The notes under the pieces were generated by a model that worked only from the letters and a program-made list of their open reading frames with translations, was not told the DNA's origin and searched no databases. DNA of 64,000 nt from GCA-2794515 sp034436155 (GTDB lineage: Bacteria > Chloroflexota > Anaerolineae > Aggregatilineales > Phototrophicaceae). The position numbers and the translations under genes were made by a program. Shown here piece by piece: positions 50,749 through 59,744 of this stretch. The DNA lies in the NCBI GenBank assembly GCA_034436155.1, contig DAOTVP010000083.1, positions 56,596 to 120,595 of the forward strand. The letters run 5' to 3'. Within the stretch, counting starts at the first letter, position 1. Every line of letters begins with the position of its first letter.

Positions 50749-53700
50749 ATGGATAATTTTCAGATACCGCGTTATCGGCTGATAGAAGAATCGGGACGGG
50801 GTGGCATGGGCGTGATTTACCGCGCTCATGACCGCCTGACGGGGAACACGGTCGCGCTTAAACGGGTGACAACCCCGTTAGAACGGCTCGATTTTCATTC
50901 GCGTGCCGCCACCACATCATCCGATTTTCAGGTCGCGTTGGCGCGGGAATTTCGGATACTCGCTAGTTTGCGAAACCCGAATATCATCAAAGTCCTCGAT
51001 TATGGTTGGGCAGAGAGCAAAGAACCGTACTACACGATGGATTGGCTCTATCCCGCCCAAACGATTTTAGAGGCATCGCTTGCTCCAAGCGATTTATTGG
51101 GTCAATTGTTAGAGGCGATTGCCTATTTGCATCGCCGAGAGGTGATTCACCGTGACCTGAAACCCGATAATATTTTGGTTGTGAATGGCGTAGTTAAGGT
51201 GCTGGATTTTGGTTTGGCGTTGTTGCATGGTCAGGATGATGTCGATGGCATCGCAGGCACGCCCGAATATCTCGCGCCAGAGGTGTTTCAGGGTGAACCT
51301 GCCAGCACCGCCAGCGATTTGTATGCGGTTGGGGTGATTGCCTATCGGCTTATCACAGGCAAGCACCCGTTTGAAGACGGACCGCGTGAACAATTTCTGA
51401 GCCGTGTTTTGCTCGGAGACCCCAACCTGACCCTCATCGCGGGGCATCCGCTACAGCCGATAATCGCCAAATTGCTATCGCGCAACCCCAGAGAACGGGG
51501 TACAGCACGCGAAGCATTGATGAGTCTGCGGGGCAATATCGCCCCAATTGGACGCGAGAGCTTTTTGCAAGCCGCCCGATTCGTGGGGCGCGAAGCGGAA
51601 TTGGGGCATCTGTCTGCCATTTTAGACCGCATTTTGAACGGGGAACGCGGTGCCACAGTGTTAATCGGTGGCGAAAGTGGCGTGGGTAAATCACGCCTGA
51701 TAGATGAAATCCGCGCAGAGGCGTTGGTGGCAGGTGTGCGTGTGGCGCGGGGCGGTGCAACCCGCGAATCGCGCCAATTGTTTGAGATGTGGCGTGAGCC
51801 GATCGCCTTATTATGCCTAGAGCGCGATTTATCATTGTTGGATGCGGGTGTTTTGCGTGCCGTTGTGCCAGATTTAGCCCAAATAATCGATAGCCCGATC
51901 ACAGACCCACCACCGCTAGAACCGATTGCCAATCGTGCGCGACTCATCGAGACCATTTCGCGCTTATTCGCCAGCGATAGAAAGCCAACATTGGTCATTT
52001 TAGAAGATTTGCATTGGGCAACTGATTCGCTCGATTTGCTCAGGGCGCTCATTTCGCTCACCCATAGCCATCCGTTGTTGATTATCGGTAATTACCGCGA
52101 TGATGAACGCCCCGATTTGCCCTCGCAACTTGTGGGGGCAGAAATTATCAAATTACCACGCCTCTCCCGCGAGGAAATCGCCAGATTATCCGTTTCGATG
52201 ATCGGCGATTCAGGTGATGCGCCCCCTGTGGTTAATTTGTTAGAGCGCGAATCGGAGGGCAACCCATTTTTCATCGTGGAGGTCATGCGCCATCTTGCAG
52301 ATGCGATGGGCAGTTTAGAGGCGATCGGCTCATCCACTGTACCCGATAGCTTATTCGCGGGTGGGGTACGTCATGTCCTCGAAAAACGTTTGAATCGTCT
52401 GCCACCCGAAACACGTCCTATTTTGCAAATTGCCGCCCTTGCTGGTCGGGTGATAGACCCCGCCATTTTAGGCGCGGTATTCAAACGTGATGTGGCATCT
52501 ATCGAAGCCGATTTGACGATTGCGGCAGATGTCGCCGTGTTAGAAGGCTACGAAGGCGGGTGGCGTTTTGCCCATGATAAAATGCGCGAAGCCTTGCTCG
52601 AAAATTTAGATGAGAGCGCCCAAAAAGCCTTTTCGCATCAATTAGCCGAAGCTATCGAAACGGTGTATCCCGATTCGCCCGAATATTATGTCACGCTCGC
52701 ACAAAATTGGGCGCGGGCAGGTGAACGGCGCAAAGAATCTGTTTATGCCTTCAAAGCCGCCCAACGTGCCCTCGATGCAGGGGCGAATCAACGGGCATTA
52801 ACCTACTTGGAACGCACCGTGCAATTGCATGAAGACGGGTCTGCGCCACTCTCGCAATTAGGCTATGCCGATTTACAACTCAAACTGGGGCAGACCTATT
52901 TGGCGTTGGGTATGTTGGATAAGAGTAGCGATTATTGCCGTTTGGCGATGCAAGCCGCGGATATTCGAGATAATGTGACGCTTGGTGGTGTGTTGGCGCA
53001 GGCGGTTCGTCAATTGCGTTATCGTCTATTCAATCCCAAACCTCGCCTAGATGATACGGAACGCTATCAGATTGTGGCTCAAGCCTGCGAGGTGTTGGCG
53101 CAAAACAGTTTTTATAATAACGATAAACTCAGTGGTGTATATCATATTTTATTGGGTCTGAATTTGGCGGAACGGGGTGGTGATGTATGCAGTCCACAAC
53201 AATTACGCCACACCGCTTCGATGTTGTTGGCGATGGGTGTTGTGCCGTTGCATCGGATTGCGCGGTACTATCGCAAACGGGCGTATCACCTCATTGAGAA
53301 TGTCAACGACCCTGCTGTCACCACCTGGTTGTATCTGATCGAAGGGATATATCTGTTGGGGCGGGGTTTGTGGGATGATGGCGAGGTGGTGTTGGCAAAA
53401 GCGATAAAAATTGCCACCGAATCGGGGCATATCCGCCGACAAGAAGAATTGTATACCATGCAACGGTATGCGTATTATTTTAGCGGTGATTTAGCACAAT
53501 CTCATCAAACTGCCTTGACCTTGTTGATGATAACCGAGCGGTCTGGCGCAGTACATGGCATGGGCGCGGCGTATAGCGGGTTGTTGGGTGTGGCGCTCAA
53601 ACAAGGCAAATTAGAGGATGCCAAAAATTATGCAGAATTGGCGCTGATGTACTATCAACAAACGGCGGATCGGGGCGGTGCGATGCGCCTGAATGCGTTG

Positions 53701-54114
53701 ATTGCGCTGATGTATCACCTACGGGGTGAACCGCATAAAGCCGCCGATTACACCCAAATCGCGCTCGAAATCATGGATACCCTCACTTCAACCTCGTTTT
53801 ATTTGGTGGAGGGGTATCAATCTCTGCTCATTTACTTTTTGGCATTATACGAAGAGACGCAATTGCCCGAATTCGATGAGGTGGTCGATTTAATCCTCTC
53901 GCGCTTCAAAAAATTTGCCAAGCCGTTTGATATTGCCAAACCCATCTTACACATGGCAATCGGTTGGCGTGCCTATTTGCATCATGACCGCCAAGCGGCT
54001 TTTGTGGCGCTCCAAAAAGCGATTGCCGAAGCAACGGCGCTCAATATGACGCATGAACGTGAATATATCACCGCCCTAAGCCAGCGATTTTTGGGTCAAG
54101 TTCCGCCTACCTAA
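50749..54114 (+). CDS. Giant Ser/Thr protein kinase-AAA ATPase-TPR signalling protein
   Basis: A 1121-residue cytoplasmic protein. A Ser/Thr kinase domain (about 8-265) has the Gly loop ESGRGGMGVIYRA, Lys38 in VALKRV, HRDLKPDN with the catalytic Asp136, DFG at 153-155 and the GTPEYLAPE activation end, so it should be active. A linker leads to an AAA/STAND ATPase (FVGREAEL, Walker A GESGVGKS at 308-315, Walker B in PTLVILEDLHWA) to about residue 640. The last 450 residues are TPR-like helical repeats. This resembles PknK-type sensors, but without a LuxR output. It probably integrates signals and phosphorylates partner proteins, for example FHA-domain proteins such as that at 28248. It is a single gene with a 295-bp repeat-bearing leader. 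Confidence 0.93.
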   Translation: MDNFQIPRYRLIEESGRGGMGVIYRAHDRLTGNTVALKRVTTPLERLDFHSRAATTSSDFQVALAREFRILASLRNPNIIKVLDYGWAESKEPYYTMDWLYPAQTILEASLAPSDLLGQLLEAIAYLHRREVIHRDLKPDNILVVNGVVKVLDFGLALLHGQDDVDGIAGTPEYLAPEVFQGEPASTASDLYAVGVIAYRLITGKHPFEDGPREQFLSRVLLGDPNLTLIAGHPLQPIIAKLLSRNPRERGTAREALMSLRGNIAPIGRESFLQAARFVGREAELGHLSAILDRILNGERGATVLIGGESGVGKSRLIDEIRAEALVAGVRVARGGATRESRQLFEMWREPIALLCLERDLSLLDAGVLRAVVPDLAQIIDSPITDPPPLEPIANRARLIETISRLFASDRKPTLVILEDLHWATDSLDLLRALISLTHSHPLLIIGNYRDDERPDLPSQLVGAEIIKLPRLSREEIARLSVSMIGDSGDAPPVVNLLERESEGNPFFIVEVMRHLADAMGSLEAIGSSTVPDSLFAGGVRHVLEKRLNRLPPETRPILQIAALAGRVIDPAILGAVFKRDVASIEADLTIAADVAVLEGYEGGWRFAHDKMREALLENLDESAQKAFSHQLAEAIETVYPDSPEYYVTLAQNWARAGERRKESVYAFKAAQRALDAGANQRALTYLERTVQLHEDGSAPLSQLGYADLQLKLGQTYLALGMLDKSSDYCRLAMQAADIRDNVTLGGVLAQAVRQLRYRLFNPKPRLDDTERYQIVAQACEVLAQNSFYNNDKLSGVYHILLGLNLAERGGDVCSPQQLRHTASMLLAMGVVPLHRIARYYRKRAYHLIENVNDPAVTTWLYLIEGIYLLGRGLWDDGEVVLAKAIKIATESGHIRRQEELYTMQRYAYYFSGDLAQSHQTALTLLMITERSGAVHGMGAAYSGLLGVALKQGKLEDAKNYAELALMYYQQTADRGGAMRLNALIALMYHLRGEPHKAADYTQIALEIMDTLTSTSFYLVEGYQSLLIYFLALYEETQLPEFDEVVDLILSRFKKFAKPFDIAKPILHMAIGWRAYLHHDRQAAFVALQKAIAEATALNMTHEREYITALSQRFLGQVPPT

Positions 54115-54200
54115 AAAGATAGGACATCAACCAAACAAATATGCTATAATCAATGTTATAAATTATGTGTGGATAAACATCAGAGTAAGGATGGAACACG

Positions 54201-54833
54201 TTGGATATTACTTGGTATGGTCAAAATTGTTTTCGGATTACAGAACGCGGGCGCTTGAGCGTGGTCACAGACCCGTTTTCAGAGGCGCTTGGCTTGCCTG
54301 TTCCCAAACTCAAAGCCGATGTTGTCACCCTGAGTCATCATCACCCCGATTACGCCAATTTAGAGGTGGTCAAGGGGTATCAACACCTGCTGACAGGTGC
54401 GGGTGAATACGAAATGGGTGGGGTGTTCATCGATGGTGTGGCATTGCACACCATCGAGAAAACAACCGTCATTCATAATATTGGCTATGTGTTCAAATAT
54501 GATGATATTTCGGTTGCCCATTTGGGCAATCTGGCGCATGTCCCCGACCAATCGACCCTCGAAGCGATTGGTGATGTGAATGTGGTGCTGGTGCCTGTTG
54601 GCGATGGCGATGCCCTCAAAGCCAGTGCCGCAGCAGAGGTTATCGCCCTCTTAGAACCAAGTTATATCGTGCCGATGCACTACGCGATTGATGGGTTAAA
54701 TCAACATTTAGATCCCGTAGAAAAATTTCTCAAAGAGATGGGCATCAGCAAAGCCACCGAAGAAGATATGCTACGGGTGACGGCTTCGATGCCCGAACAA
54801 CCTCAAGTGATTGTCCTTAGACCGCAGGTGTGA
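54201..54833 (+). CDS. MBL-fold metallo-hydrolase-like protein with altered metal site
   Basis: A 210-residue cytoplasmic beta-lactamase-fold protein (Zn-dependent hydrolase, UPF0173/YtkL-like). It begins MDITWYGQNCFRITERG and has AGEYEMGGVFIDG and VPMHYAIDG. The metal motif HxHxDH is SHHHPDY, with Tyr for the last His, and the Asp of the HLGD block is Asn (HLGNLAH). Two of the usual metal ligands are therefore lost and activity may be reduced or different. TTG is the start, supported by an AAGGA about ten bases ahead and by alignment to family starts. The next gene begins shortly behind its stop. Confidence 0.82.
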   Translation: MDITWYGQNCFRITERGRLSVVTDPFSEALGLPVPKLKADVVTLSHHHPDYANLEVVKGYQHLLTGAGEYEMGGVFIDGVALHTIEKTTVIHNIGYVFKYDDISVAHLGNLAHVPDQSTLEAIGDVNVVLVPVGDGDALKASAAAEVIALLEPSYIVPMHYAIDGLNQHLDPVEKFLKEMGISKATEEDMLRVTASMPEQPQVIVLRPQV

Positions 54834-54838
54834 TAACG

Positions 54839-55147
54839 ATGAATGTCAAGTTGTTGATGCAATGGGATATCAAACCCGGACAAGACCAAGAATATTTTGA
54901 ATTTGTCGTGCGCGAATGGCTACCGGGCGTGAATCGGTTGGGGATTAAGCCGACGTGGGCATGGTATACCGTGTATAGCCGTGAACCTGCTCGTCAAATT
55001 TTGGCAGAAGCGATCGGCGATGATCTGCTAACTGTCCGCAAAGTGTTACGGAGTGACGATTGGAAATCGCTCCATGAACGTCTGTTAAATTATGTCGAAA
55101 ATTATACGCATAAAGTGGTGTATATCACGGGAGGGTTTCAGATTTAA
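54839..55147 (+). CDS. Small protein of unknown function (ferredoxin-like/ABM type)
   Basis: A 102-residue soluble protein. KLLMQWDIKPGQDQEYFEFVVREWLPGVNRLGI, an alternating strand-helix pattern and VYITGGFQI at the end suggest a dimeric alpha-beta-barrel (ferredoxin-like) fold as in NIPSNAP or ABM proteins. I cannot assign a function. It starts 5 bp after the MBL gene stop and belongs to that operon. ATG is preferred to the GTG three codons earlier that overlaps the previous stop. Confidence 0.62.
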   Translation: MNVKLLMQWDIKPGQDQEYFEFVVREWLPGVNRLGIKPTWAWYTVYSREPARQILAEAIGDDLLTVRKVLRSDDWKSLHERLLNYVENYTHKVVYITGGFQI

Positions 55148-55162
55148 GGATGAGGGTGATAG

Positions 55163-55196
55163 GGTGGATACACGATAGATAGATCGTATATCCACC
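55163..55196. terminator. Hairpin between convergent genes
   Basis: Arms GGTGGATA/TATCCACC with an inner ACGAT/ATCGT stem and loop AGATAG. It sits between the small protein and the convergent SH3 protein gene and may terminate both. It has the GGTGGAT/ATCCACC outer arms and the internal TATA of the repeat hairpins. Confidence 0.5.
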
Positions 55197-55208
55197 TAAA
55201 ATCAGCTT

Positions 55209-56858
55209 CTATTGTGGAATGATAATTTCTTGATGCGTTGAACTATTACGTAGGCATCTGTTGGGTTCTGATACAAACCCATTCAGTTGGTTACAAATCT
55301 CATCAAAACTTGGCACACTGCGTCGCACAGGGATAGATGCCGTCTGACAAACCGGATAAGCATTTCGATTCGCATCTAATGCCCATGCTTCGGCTCGCCA
55401 TTTGAGATTGGATGCCCGCCCAAGTTGATACAACGCGCCAATACCGACATCTGCGAAGACCGATTGTGCTATTCCACCGACTTGGCTGATGAATACGGAA
55501 CCTGGGAGGTTGTCTGTCCGTTCTACGGTCAGATAGAAGAATTCAACACCTTGTAATGCCGACCAACGAAATTCTTGCATCCCCCATGTCACAGTGTCAA
55601 GCGGGGATATGGCGACAAAACCCCCACAACCAATACCCCCGATTGCATCGTCATCATCGTCATCGTCATCATCATCGTCATCATCGTCATCCCCATTGGA
55701 TGGTGGGGGAACGGTGTTGAGATTTTCGGCTTCCTCGATTTCTTCTGGTGTGGGGATGCGAATGGGGTAATGCAACAAGCCTTCTGGCAAGGTCTCTAAG
55801 ATGGCAAAATCGGCAAAGCGTTCTGGCGATACGCGCCCGTTATCTTGCCAATCGTCCTGTGGGGTGATGTTGCCTGCATCATCTAAACAGGCGGTGAAGG
55901 TGGCAGAATGACCCAACGGGATACGGATTGTGTTTTGATTCGTGATGAGTTCTCCATCGAATACAATCGCTTCGGTGCGCCGACAATTATCTGCTAAATC
56001 ATCATTGTCATCAGTCTCGCCGAGTTGAGTCGTCAAGACGATGGTGCTACCGATACGCACAGTCGCCCCATTGATTGATAAATTGACCGATAGACGTTCT
56101 GGACTTTGGATGACCAACGCATCAGGTGCTTGTCTACAGGTGGGGTTGCCCGTGCCTGTGGTGAAATAAAAGGCTTGCATGGGCGATAACATATTTTCGG
56201 TGATGACAGGCAAGGCATTAAATGCGACTTCATCCACAGGGGTGATGAGGTCGCGGCGAATCCAACCGTCTATCTCGCCAAATGTGATGCGTACCCACGC
56301 AAAATCTTCGCTCACACCTGTCGCTGTCCATGTGCTATTGGGGTCTGCCGCGCCGATTGGGTTAAAATTGCGCCCCGCGCCACTACGGACATTCACGCGC
56401 TGGCTGGCGCTGATGGTGATGTCGGTGGGGGTGATGCTTGGCGCTTCGCCTGTCACCTGATTTTGCACGGTGGTTTTGCCCATCAAGAAAAATAATACTG
56501 CCTGACCGGGTATAGTATCGGGGATATTGGCTTGGACATTCATCAACGCCAAGCCCCAAATCGATTCATCCGCGTTCAGCGCCGATGTGCTGATGTTGAC
56601 GACATTCGCTAAGGCGGCGGTATCGGCAGGTTCCGCGAAATCTTCTGCCAGTGCTTCATCGGTGAACGAAGCCAGTACCTGATTATTGCCATAACAGGCG
56701 GTGTTGCGGTCTAAATCGTCACAACTTTCGCCTGCGAGCGTAATCGCATCGTTAATGAACGGTGGGCATACATCTTCAGAATCATTTTGTGCTACACTTG
56801 CCAATTGAATCGTGCTGAATAGCGCGATAATCAATCCGTAACGCCAAAACCATTTCAT
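55209..56858 (-). CDS. Secreted SH3-domain protein with poly-Asp linker
   Basis: A 549-residue exported protein with a signal peptide ending around ASVA. After an N-terminal domain with paired Cys (ESCDDLDRNTACYG) comes a bacterial SH3 domain (about 145-205: ASQRVNVRSGAGRNFNPIGAADP, VRITFGEIDGWIRRDLI), then a beta domain (SPMQAFYFTTGTGNPTC through RIGSTIVLTTQ), a run of 15 Asp (55647-55691), and a C-terminal domain with VTWGMQEFRWSALQGVEFFYLTVE, like a fibronectin-type fold. SH3b domains bind cell wall or envelope ligands; poly-Asp could bind calcium. The paralogue at 57442 has the same plan plus LysM. The ATG is preceded by AGGAGAGGA. Confidence 0.8.
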   Translation of the reverse strand: MKWFWRYGLIIALFSTIQLASVAQNDSEDVCPPFINDAITLAGESCDDLDRNTACYGNNQVLASFTDEALAEDFAEPADTAALANVVNISTSALNADESIWGLALMNVQANIPDTIPGQAVLFFLMGKTTVQNQVTGEAPSITPTDITISASQRVNVRSGAGRNFNPIGAADPNSTWTATGVSEDFAWVRITFGEIDGWIRRDLITPVDEVAFNALPVITENMLSPMQAFYFTTGTGNPTCRQAPDALVIQSPERLSVNLSINGATVRIGSTIVLTTQLGETDDNDDLADNCRRTEAIVFDGELITNQNTIRIPLGHSATFTACLDDAGNITPQDDWQDNGRVSPERFADFAILETLPEGLLHYPIRIPTPEEIEEAENLNTVPPPSNGDDDDDDDDDDDDDDDAIGGIGCGGFVAISPLDTVTWGMQEFRWSALQGVEFFYLTVERTDNLPGSVFISQVGGIAQSVFADVGIGALYQLGRASNLKWRAEAWALDANRNAYPVCQTASIPVRRSVPSFDEICNQLNGFVSEPNRCLRNSSTHQEIIIPQ

Positions 56859-56927
56859 AGATAAAAATCCTCTCCTGAGATAAATAAACAACAATTACAG
56901 TATAAGGCAAAATCTAACAATTTCTGC

Positions 56928-57422
56928 TTAGATTTCTTCAAGTGATAAGAAAGATAAGACACCTGTTTGTATGTAATACACCTTGAAGGTTTTCTCTTGA
57001 TACCACTCAATCGGGATGATTGGGTTTGTTTTTAACCATAATTTCCCTGCGGGTGTATGGATAAAGCCAATTTGAACTCGACTTGGAATAATTTGTGCCG
57101 AGAAACTGATTTCACCCGTTGTCGTTAATATTTCAGCATTTTTGCTAGAACGAAATGACCGATATGTGAGGTAAGATAACCATCCAAATAAGCCAACGCC
57201 GATGATGAGCATGGCTAATCCTATTAAAACGCCTGCATCCACAAATAGCCACAATGTGACAAATGCAAACATGCTCCCAAACGTCACAATGAGAATTGCG
57301 CCTAAAATCGTGTTCATATTGAGTTGAAACAGTTGTTGCGAAGATAACTTATTGGTTTGATTTGCCGATAAATCAGCTTCGCTAAATCGTAATTTTTTGC
57401 CCCAATTGGTGTTATATGCCAT
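56928..57422 (-). CDS. Small membrane protein of unknown function
   Basis: A 164-residue protein with two helices (about 37-60 and 65-90) in tandem and a C-terminal soluble part (about 95-164) rich in strands (FSAQIIPSRVQIGFIHT, KVYYIQTGVLSFLSLEE). I do not recognise it. It lies between two paralogous envelope SH3 genes, on the same strand, 19 bp behind the first; this suggests a role at the same envelope structure. Confidence 0.6.
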   Translation of the reverse strand: MAYNTNWGKKLRFSEADLSANQTNKLSSQQLFQLNMNTILGAILIVTFGSMFAFVTLWLFVDAGVLIGLAMLIIGVGLFGWLSYLTYRSFRSSKNAEILTTTGEISFSAQIIPSRVQIGFIHTPAGKLWLKTNPIIPIEWYQEKTFKVYYIQTGVLSFLSLEEI

Positions 57423-57441
57423 GATATTTTTCTCTTTCTGT

Positions 57442-59310
57442 TTAAGGACATGCTAATAATGGGTCGGGTGTGAGCGCGACTTGTTCGCCCGATGATGTGA
57501 ATGCCAGTCCCAGATACGCACCGCCCGTCATATTGGGGAAGGTGAACGTGCCACTTTGCCCGCGTCCAGTTTGTTTTTCGTATTGAGCGGTGATGGGATT
57601 ATAAAATTGTGCTGTGATGGTATCTTCTGGCAATACGCCACTATAAGTAATCACCACCGTATTCGGCACAACGCACGCCCATGTCACCGTCAGGTAGCGC
57701 ACACCGCCCCGTTGCATGATTCTATCACCACTATCACACATCACAACACCATTTAATAGGGCTTGGACGCGCCACGCGAAGTCAAATCCACCGCCAACCG
57801 TGCTTTGGTCTACAAATCCGACCAGCGATAATAGCGGTGCAGGCGCATCAAACGCCACACTCCGATTTTCTGTCAGATTGGTGACAATCACGCGGTAGCT
57901 GGTCGCGCCTGGTGCGGCTGTCCACTGGAAGGTGTTATTCCCCAACATCATGCCTTGTAACGGGCTGGTGGGCATAAAATTGCTACAATCCACAACATCA
58001 TTCACAGGCGGAGCGGTTTGCTGTGGTTGTGGTACAGGGGTATCATCTAACCCGACAAATCCGCTATACGGATTGGGGATGACCAAGCGTTGCCCCACGA
58101 AGATATTACGTGGATTTGATAAATTATTTCGGCGCACAATGGTGGGCATACTGGCATCATACTGACGGGCGATGCTGAATAAGGTATCGCCACGCACCAC
58201 CTCGTGAATCAATTCCTCTGGTATTGGTTGGATATTGGGTATTGTTTCGGCGGTCTGGGTGGATTCAGGGCGGGGTAGGGGCGCGATTGCTTCATCTAAA
58301 ACCGCGCTGAGGGCGCGATTCGCCACATCGCCAAAGCCGATTTCTTCATCGGTGGCGGGGCGACTCTCTTGCCAATAAACGATATTGCCCAAATCATCGG
58401 TCTGTGCGATGAGTGTATCGCCTGCTTCGATATATTCGCCTGTGGATGTCTCTAAGTGACCTTCTTGAACGGTGAACGCCAATTCATTGGGGGCGCTATT
58501 GCGTAAGGTGATGGTGCTACCGATGCGAATATCCACGCCGTTCACCGATAAATCCACAGTGACATTTTGCGGGCTTTTGATGGTGATGGTATTCGGGGCT
58601 TCGGCACAACCGATATTGCCCACGCCTGTGGTGAAATAAAAGGCTTGCATGGGCGATTGTATCGGCGAGGTGATGACGGGCAAATCGGCTAATCCGCTCG
58701 GCGAATCGGTGGCATCTCGGCGAATCCACGCGGGCATATCATCCACCACCACGCGCAACCATGTGCCATCACTATTCAGCGCATCGGCGAGGAATGAATC
58801 ACCCATTTGCACACGCCCAACGGTGTTGCTGGCATCGCTCGGCGCGGTTCGGGCATTGCTGGCGCTGGTCATCGTTACTTCTACAGGGGTGGCAATTGGC
58901 GCGACATCCAACGGATTGACCCGATTTTGGATGGTTGAATCGCCTAAAAGCAATACCGTCACCGCCTGACCGGGCAGTGTGTTGGGCAGATTGGCTTGCA
59001 TACTCATGACGGCAATGCCCCAACGGTCGGCATCCACATCTAAAGGTGTGGTTTGGATGCTCAGTAGATCGAGCAAGCCTGCTCTATCGGCGGGGCGGGT
59101 GAAATAATCGGTGGGTACAATTTGCGAAAACACAGCACTCACGGCATTATAGCCATAACAGGCGCTATTGCGGTCGAGGCTATCGCAATTATCCGCTAAG
59201 GCTAAAATAGCACGTTCCACCAAATCGGCACATTCATTGGGTTGTGCTACACTCTGCCATGTGATGGTTAGTAGGCAAAAAATCATTAAAAAGGGTCGGA
59301 TTTTCGACAT
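57442..59310 (-). CDS. Secreted SH3-domain and LysM-domain protein
   Basis: A 622-residue exported protein. The signal peptide ends near SVAQP. N-terminal Cys-paired domain (DNCDSLDRNSACYG), SH3b-like part (SASNARTAPSDASNTVGRVQ, LRVVVDDMPAWIRRDA), the MQAFYFTTGVGNIGC domain with VDLSVNGVDIRIGSTITL, then a LysM domain HEVVRGDTLFSIARQYDASMPTIVRRNNLSNPRNIFVGQRLVIP (about 370-412) that binds peptidoglycan-type sugars, then a Trp-containing beta domain and a C-terminal domain with GTFTFPNM. The first 360 residues are a clear paralogue of the protein at 55209. Probably a cell wall-associated structural or sensory protein. Confidence 0.83.
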   Translation of the reverse strand: MSKIRPFLMIFCLLTITWQSVAQPNECADLVERAILALADNCDSLDRNSACYGYNAVSAVFSQIVPTDYFTRPADRAGLLDLLSIQTTPLDVDADRWGIAVMSMQANLPNTLPGQAVTVLLLGDSTIQNRVNPLDVAPIATPVEVTMTSASNARTAPSDASNTVGRVQMGDSFLADALNSDGTWLRVVVDDMPAWIRRDATDSPSGLADLPVITSPIQSPMQAFYFTTGVGNIGCAEAPNTITIKSPQNVTVDLSVNGVDIRIGSTITLRNSAPNELAFTVQEGHLETSTGEYIEAGDTLIAQTDDLGNIVYWQESRPATDEEIGFGDVANRALSAVLDEAIAPLPRPESTQTAETIPNIQPIPEELIHEVVRGDTLFSIARQYDASMPTIVRRNNLSNPRNIFVGQRLVIPNPYSGFVGLDDTPVPQPQQTAPPVNDVVDCSNFMPTSPLQGMMLGNNTFQWTAAPGATSYRVIVTNLTENRSVAFDAPAPLLSLVGFVDQSTVGGGFDFAWRVQALLNGVVMCDSGDRIMQRGGVRYLTVTWACVVPNTVVITYSGVLPEDTITAQFYNPITAQYEKQTGRGQSGTFTFPNMTGGAYLGLAFTSSGEQVALTPDPLLACP

Positions 59311-59403
59311 AGTGTAAAAACCTCGTCACACAAAAATAACAGATTGTTACTTTTTATTGTACGATAAAAATGTCGAGCGTGGGTCAATCAGTGGGTAAAA
59401 TCA

Positions 59404-59433
59404 AAAAAACCAGCCTGATATAGACTGGTTTTT
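59404..59433 (-). terminator. Terminator of the tRNA-Phe transcript
   Basis: On the minus strand AAAAACCAG/CTGGTTTTT form a stem with an 11-base loop, ending in a T run, 11 bases after the tRNA. Confidence 0.82.
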
Positions 59434-59444
59434 CTGTCTGCTGA

Positions 59445-59517
59445 TGCCACAAGCCGGGATCGAACCGGCGACCCACGCATTTTCAGTGCGTTGCTCTACC
59501 AGCTGAGCTATCGTGGC
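59445..59517 (-). tRNA. tRNA-Phe (anticodon GAA)
   Basis: A 73-nt cloverleaf: acceptor GCCACGA/TTGTGGC (one G-T pair), D-arm GCTC/GAGC, anticodon stem ACGCA/TGCGT with loop CTGAAAA (anticodon GAA), T-arm CCGG-TTCGATC-CCGG. The discriminator base is A and the CCA end is not encoded, so it must be added by the nucleotidyltransferase. Confidence 0.97.
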
Positions 59518-59585
59518 GGGTCTAGCGTAAGAAAAGTATAGGTGTAGAAGGGCATTTTGTCAATATGAAAAAAAGTGGGATATGC

Positions 59586-59615
59586 GCTATGGACGCGCCG
59601 AAGCGCGTGCATAGC
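59586..59615. repeat. Intergenic hairpin
   Basis: GCTATG/CATAGC outer arms enclose a GACGCGC/GCGCGTG stem (one G-G mismatch) with a CGAA loop. It lies upstream of the tRNA promoter region and next to repeat copy 5. Confidence 0.45.
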
Positions 59616-59629
59616 GGTGTAAAAATATA

Positions 59630-59726
59630 GGGCGGATATATGGCGTTGCCTAATCCGCCCGTACATATTCTTAAATCTTGAGAGATTGTAGTGGCGGATT
59701 AGCGCCAGAGGGCGCACATATCCGCC
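59630..59726. repeat. Paired-hairpin intergenic repeat, copy 5
   Basis: The left hairpin (59630-59660) has arms GGGCGGAT/ATCCGCCC and inner stem GGC-GTT-GCC; the right hairpin (59693-59726) has arms GGCGGAT/ATCCGCC and inner stem GCGCC-AGAG-GGCGC. The linker is AT-rich with no signals. Confidence 0.78.
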
Positions 59727-59744
59727 ATTTCGCCATTTCAGAAC

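Noticed and set aside
55647..55691. Possible frame error or microsatellite disrupting the SH3 protein gene
   Set aside because: The GAT/GAC run stays in frame and the sequence on both sides fits the paralogue.
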